From Gymnorhina tibicen (lineage: Eukaryota; Chordata; Aves; Passeriformes; Artamidae): 64,000 nt of DNA. Below the pieces are notes generated by a model. That model was not told the DNA's origin and ran no database searches. It saw only the letters and a list, made by a program, of their open reading frames with translations. Numbering within the stretch: position 1 is the first letter of the stretch; every line of letters starts with the position of its first letter. The position numbers and the translations under genes were made by a program. The DNA is taken from positions 280,462 to 344,461 of the forward strand of contig VXAZ01007512.1 in the NCBI GenBank assembly GCA_013399875.1, given 5' to 3'. Below are positions 58,723-64,000 of the stretch, in pieces.

Positions 58723-61700
58723 TTTTTTAAAGTTACATTTGTTTTTCATAGATGGAAGTCTGGTGACAGTTAATTTAAAAACGATGAAAATACTATGTCA
58801 TTGGCTGGAAATAATTTCTCCTTTGTGGTATGGAAAATGTCTGTCTTCCACTGTTGGTCTTTTACAAATACAATGACAGGCAGTTACTTGGTATGATTTT
58901 CTCATTTGGCGGTACAGTAGTAGAGGTCATTTAAATTGTGTTTTATGGTTAAAAACTATTTTTGGCATTTGAGGAGTAAATCTATCAGGAGAAAAAAAAA
59001 ATAGATATGTTCTGAGTAAACAAGAATTCTGGAAGTGATAATTCCTGTTTAAAATGTACTTGCAATGATTTGTGGAAAGTCTTTAGGGCACTGTTGAACA
59101 TTTGCCTACTCAGAAGTGTATGGGTAAGGTATACCTTCAACAGTACTGAGTGTTGTTAAACAGTTCCAGGACTCAGGGTCTGACATATTGTGGGCACTGG
59201 TTACCTGATACAGGAAAGCAATTCAAAGGGGTGAAAAGATTCCCAAGCTAGCAAGAAATTCCTACCTCTCAAACACTGCAGTGAATTCACAGAAATCAAG
59301 GTCTGCGCTGTGAAATTGAAGAATGTATGCTTTGTAGCTGAAGATGCACACAGGAGTAAATATTGATTGAACTAATCATCTGATGAATAGATATGAGCTT
59401 TATCAGTACAACAGTATAATGGCTTATGTTAACTAGCCCTTTTGTAGTCCATACCCTGCCCTTTCAACCCATGACCCTGTCCATTTTGCTTTTAATGAGG
59501 GAAATCACAGGTGTTACAATAGCATTTATGGTAAATTGGGCTAAATATAATGTTGTTCGATAGGACAAAATGGAAATAATTAAGAAGAAATAAAACGAGA
59601 AGAAAGTCTGAGCATTGCTGCACAATCACGAGATAACAGTAGCGTGTTAGTGGTTACGTTGTTTAACAGTTCTGAGATGCTGTCTTAGATCACTTGCTGT
59701 TGAGCTTAGTAATAAACCTGTTATATCAACTTTAATCAAAGTGTAAATTTTAAAAAACTGATACATTTGAATTTAAAATCAGTTTCTTTAAAGAGCAATT
59801 TTAACAGCTTTGTACATTAGCACAGTTGGGGCTTTCCATAATGACTTTCATAGACTAGCTATAGATGTCAAAATGTTGTTCTTTGTGCTCCGTGTTTAAA
59901 AAAGTTCAATGTTGTTTTTTCTTCTGATTCTGTATGCAGTCTGGCAAAGTCTGCAGTGCAGCTTGGAGAATAAGACATCACACAGTGTCACTGGGGGTGG
60001 CAGACAGAAGGTGCCTTTTGGATTGTGCTATTTCCCTGTTTGTTTCTAATATTGGTTTCATGAGCATATTAAAAACTCTAATTTATGCACAGGATTGAGA
60101 ATACAGTACAGCTGTGATGGCCTGGTCCTTGTTTGACTGAACAATGCTTACTCACTTGAGTGGTCCTATTAATGAGACATTTGGCCCTCTGCATTTTTGC
60201 AGTCTTGGAACTATTTTTGTAAAGCAGAAATGTTCGTGCTTAACTTTGCCAGACACATTCTGTTGGAAGTTTATGCAAACAGAATAACAGCTGTTTCTGC
60301 CTCTGCTACAAGTATATATGCTAATTTAGTTTGACATAAATGTTGTTACTTTGCTGTTAATTGTGAATTATTTTGATGAATTGCCAATTAAAATGCATGT
60401 ACACAATTTTTATGGAGGATCTACGCTTTTAGTGCTGCACAAAAATGCAATAATTTTTAAAAATCTTATGTTTATCTGGATCATGGCCATTTTAAAACCA
60501 CGTACTTATTAAAGAGTAAACATCAAGTCATTATGTTTGCTTGACAGACGAACTCATTTATAAAGAGTTATCATGGGCCTTTTTTATGTGAGTAGTTCAG
60601 TTAGATTTTATTGGACTATTCACAGAAATAAGGCAAGCTGAATTTGAAGCTGCTTGTTCTGTGTCCCTTGGAAACCCAATGATTTGAGATTGTAAGCAGC
60701 ATGAATGATTATAAAGGCCACAGGGAATCAACATCCTAAGAAGCATGCCAAATTAAAAAAAGTCTTCTTGCTCTGAAATTTCAATAAAATCACCTTCTAC
60801 TCCTTACTGTCTGCTACTCTTTAGTGCTTGAATACAGCTGTTGGCTATATAAATATTTGCTGGAAAGAAATGTTTGTAAATACACCACATGTTTTCTCTG
60901 CTAAGGCTGACATATAAAAAGTATTCAAAAGCATTGTTTTTCTGCCAATTACCAATAAACTACTTTGTTTAATTGTTAGGCTTATGCTCATTGCTGTGTT
61001 GTTGCTAGTAAATAGTGGACAAATCAATCTTTAAGTAAAGATTAGGAAAATACATACATTTGTAATATATTTATGCATGAATATGCTAATATATTAATAT
61101 TAGTAATAAATATTTTAGTATGGCTAAAAAGCAATATAATTTTAAGGGCAATTTAGATGATTATTACAAAGTCAGTCTATAAACAGTTTGTCTACTTACA
61201 GATGTTCTTGAGGTCGTTTCACATTTAACTGATTTGTTTTAGTTACCCGTGGTCACTTAGGCTTCCTGAACAAGCAAACTCCTTCCATAACAAAATTACT
61301 CTTTTTAAGAGTCATATTTCTCTTCATTAATCCATGGTATTTATAAGTGAGGTTATCTGTCAGAGTAACACTTCCAAACAACACATGCATTTCCATTGCA
61401 TTTAATTTTTTTCCCTCTCTGAAGCAATCCTTTGGAGGAAAAATGTCTTTACTCTTACAAGGAATGCATTTGTTACAAGTTTCAGTTGTTGGTGGTTTTT
61501 TGGTTTTGTTTTTTCTCTTTGTTTTGTGGGGGGTTTTGTTGTTTTTTGAATGAAGACATTCATAGGGGAAAAACAGATCAAAAGAAGGCAAAAAAATTAA
61601 ATTGCAGTTCGGTCTACTGTCAAAATAATGAGCTGTCAAGAGGGTAGCATATTATGTTTTGTTGGTCTCAGGTGAAATTATGGTTCTCCTAAAATAAACT

Positions 61701-62980
61701 TCAAATGTAAAAAGTAAAGACAAAGCTGCTTATAAATAAGCAAGTCTTAAATTATCATTCCCATCACAACAGGAGGTAAAGAGTGATAGACTTTATGCAC
61801 TTCAATAGTTTGCAGAGGTTAGATTATTTAGTGTGCATTACACATTGAAAGTTTACACTTGTTTCAGAGATACTTGGAAGCTATAGACTCAGTGCACAAG
61901 TTGATGGCAGATATCTGTTAGCTAGCAGACTGAGAACTGTGGAACAAGTAAGTTTCCAAAAGATTTATTGGAAATAAGGGTCTTTTGGAGAAGGACAGTT
62001 TAGTGATTTTAATGTATGTGAACTGTGTAAAATTGAGTTTAACAAAATTACGGACCATATTTTCATTACAAGTGCTGTTTAGAGACATCAATGTGTGTTG
62101 TCTTCTCTTTCCTTCTTGAAAAATATGTCTGGTTTTACTAGGTGATGATAAATTTCTGCCAGTTAACTTTTTGATTTGAGAGCCTGCCACAGAAGTGTGT
62201 TTTAGAAATCGTAGGACTTCCCTGCTAGCACATTCTTCCTTGATCATTTGTGCATGTCAACAGTGCAGCAACTGATTTTGCTTTTCTAAATAAGATGCAA
62301 AAATGAACAAATATTATGTTTCAGGTCCTGGCTGAGTAGTGAAACAGGTGCTCTGTTGTTCCTTTTCATATTTGTCTGTCTGGAAGAAAAATGAAGCAGC
62401 AACTGGCTATGAAAAGCATTGCTTACTTCTGTGAACATTGTTTGGGGGATTTTGTACAATATTTGAACAATGAACTGTATTTGGTAATTAATTGGAATGA
62501 ACTGAAAGGAGAGACCACGTACAAGAATTGAGGCCAGATACTCAAATGCAGCAGCAACACAAATATGAACAAATGCAGCACAGTCTAGTGGCACAGAGAA
62601 GTAATGGCATTAGAGAAGACATGTATTAATAAGGCACAGTGCCATGCGTTGATTTCATCTTCGTGAAGAAAAGAAACTTTTCTTTTGGAAAGAGTTCCAC
62701 TGATGACCAACGAGAAATTAATTTCGTTTGTTTAGGAAGTTATATTAAACCTGTCATTGTTCTCTTTCGGTGCATTATGCAAGCTGTACAAGTACTGGTC
62801 ATTGGAAGTGTCTGTCAGCAAGCTAGACTTCTTTTGATGATACAAACCACTCTCTCTATAGAAATATATATGGAAATGGAAAGGTGATACAAGAAATACC
62901 AGCTTAACTGTTTTGTTTAATGTATGGAAACCTATGATAAATATTATACTACAGGTAGTATGCATGCAGTACTGCACCAC

Positions 62981-64000
62981 TGTAGTGGTTTTGTTCTCAT
63001 TTCTTACTTTCTGTGAGACAAGAATTAGGAGAAACTGCAAAGCAGGCTCTAAACTTTAAAGAGTATAAAGAAGTTTATTAACAGAATTAAAAGAAAAACG
63101 AATAATAAGGGTCAGATTAAAGCATTGGAACACTTCTCTTCCCCCCATCTTCCTCCCTCCTCCCAGTTACAACATGAAGACACAAACTTGGGATTATTGC
63201 AGTCAGTTTACCACCTCTATAATAGTCTTTCATCAGTTCACTTAGGGAGAGGAGTCTCTTTTGCTCATGCTATGGGGCTTCTCCACAAGAAACAGTCTTC
63301 TCGTGGTTTCAATATCACAGCAAGATAGCCGCCCGGGAAATGATTCTCTACTTGCCATGTGAAAGTCCCTTCTCTCGACTTACAGCTTTCCCCACAGCTC
63401 TTTTTGAGAGTTCCATCTTAGTGAATGGGGTACTATTTTAAGGATGAGCTATTCAAGAGCAAAGGTTCTCTTCATCTCCTTCTGGAATCATTTTCAGCTC
63501 TAAGAACAGAGCTCTTCCGTTTTCTTGAGAGCAAGAGTCTTTACTTCATCACTATCTCTCTGTTTCAGGCTTTTCAGAGGATCACAGCTATTTCAATATT
63601 TACTTATTTTAGCACAGGCATCTCTGCTCATGGCTAATTTGAATGCTCTACCCCCCATGCTTATCACGAAATTACAAGGGGTTCTCTGATGTATCATAGT
63701 CCATCACCATAGCTTTACAAAAGAATTTCAGCTTTAAAGCATCCCCTCTATCTCCTCCCTCTGGGCTTCAGCTCTTTCTTCTTCACTGACTTTGGTGTCA
63801 CTATCGTGGTGTCTGTTCATGTGTCTTTGCCTTTCCCTTTCCTCTGACCTGGGAGAGGATTGATGTTTGCAGGTTTCATCTCTTCTGGGGAACTTAGAGC
63901 GTTGAAGGAGTCACTCTCACCCGGGCCTGGCCCTGAATCTAGCTGGTTGGTCACACGCTCTTTGCCGGGCAGGGCCGGTCTCGGCGCGGTCTCGGTGTAA
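62981..64000 (-). mobile_element. Antisense retroviral LTR element running off the right edge
   Basis: The plus strand starts TGTAGTGGTTTTGTTCTCA, the reverse complement of an LTR end in CCACTACA. About 90 bp inside, the minus strand carries the polyadenylation signal AATAAA (plus strand 63,074-63,079) in a TTAATAAACTTC context, as expected for an LTR read leftwards. Composition differs from the intron around it: pyrimidine-rich on plus, and GC-rich from 63,890 on. The window ends before the other terminus, so I cannot tell a long solo LTR from the 3' part of a provirus. Frames at 63,125-63,637 are short and show no retroviral domain. Confidence 0.6.
63074..63079 (-). promoter_or_regulatory. 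Antisense LTR polyadenylation signal
   Basis: AATAAA on the minus strand, about 95 bp from the presumed LTR 3' end. If active it would act on antisense transcripts, not on the plus-strand gene. Confidence 0.5.

Larger units (their letters stand above)
54550..62980 (+). other. Putative intron 1, no further definite exon
   Basis: The first kilobase is part of the CpG island, then composition falls to AT-rich. No conserved domain appears in any frame. In particular I see no zinc-finger (P-box) exon and nothing matching the alternative RORB beta-2 start, so the next coding exon must lie to the right of the window. Low-complexity G/T-rich runs occur at 55,972-56,047 and 61,491-61,549, and an AT-only palindromic stretch at 58,667-58,722. 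60,180-60,760 looks like conserved noncoding DNA. Confidence 0.5.

Noticed and set aside
61253..61639. 128-codon minus frame
   Set aside because: It crosses an antisense G/T-rich low-complexity tract (Lys/Thr/Asn rich). It has no domain and no splice context.
1..64000. CRISPR arrays, operons, phage or other prokaryotic systems
   Set aside because: Vertebrate retroelements, splice signals and composition show nuclear DNA of a bird. No regularly spaced repeats or operon-like gene runs exist.

Overview
The window is nuclear genomic DNA from a bird, possibly a songbird. The evidence is three fragments of the CR1 retrotransposon (the dominant avian LINE), several long terminal repeats (LTRs) of the ERVL type common in bird genomes, an AT-rich background, and no compact gene structure. 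Most of it (about 1-53,700) reads as an intergenic desert. Its open reading frames are short and unconserved in appearance, with no exon-like blocks. The exceptions lie inside transposable elements. There are two assembly gaps (20344-20694 and 54121-54389) and one ambiguous base (34208).

Layout. 1-19,350 is unique AT-rich DNA broken by an antisense CR1 3' end (about 4,050-4,545), an ERVL-type LTR (8,021-8,509), a 1.7 kb sense CR1 with decayed reverse transcriptase (about 12,090-13,822), a clean solo LTR with a perfect 6-bp target duplication (14,227-14,623), an antisense LTR (15,244-15,655) and a second ERVL LTR (17,053-17,514). 19,352-21,050 is the decayed 3' part of a class I (gammaretrovirus-like) endogenous retrovirus: integrase with one in-frame stop, an assembly gap, then an LTR-like 3' end. 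21,051-53,700 is again mostly unique. It holds an antisense CR1 (about 22,175-22,530), a third ERVL LTR (about 22,677-23,213), a CR1 5'/ORF1 piece that ends at a GGGAA repeat (33,550-34,228), a 730-bp antisense LTR (38,321-39,050) and a GGAA microsatellite (48,591-48,694). Some repeat-free stretches, notably 40,580-41,480, look like conserved regulatory DNA.

The one probable host gene starts at the right. A CpG island (about 53,700-55,600, interrupted by a gap) holds a first exon that ends in ATG CGA G followed directly by a strong splice donor (54,543/54,544). A phase-1 first coding exon of only seven coding bases, next to a long intron and a large desert, fits RORB, the retinoid-related orphan receptor beta. 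I infer this from the exon shape and remembered gene structure; no receptor domain lies in the window. The rest of the window (54,544-64,000) would be intron 1. It contains a 39-nt cassette-exon-like segment and, at the right edge, an antisense LTR element that runs out of the window.

No tRNA, rRNA, CRISPR or complete protein-coding gene was found.
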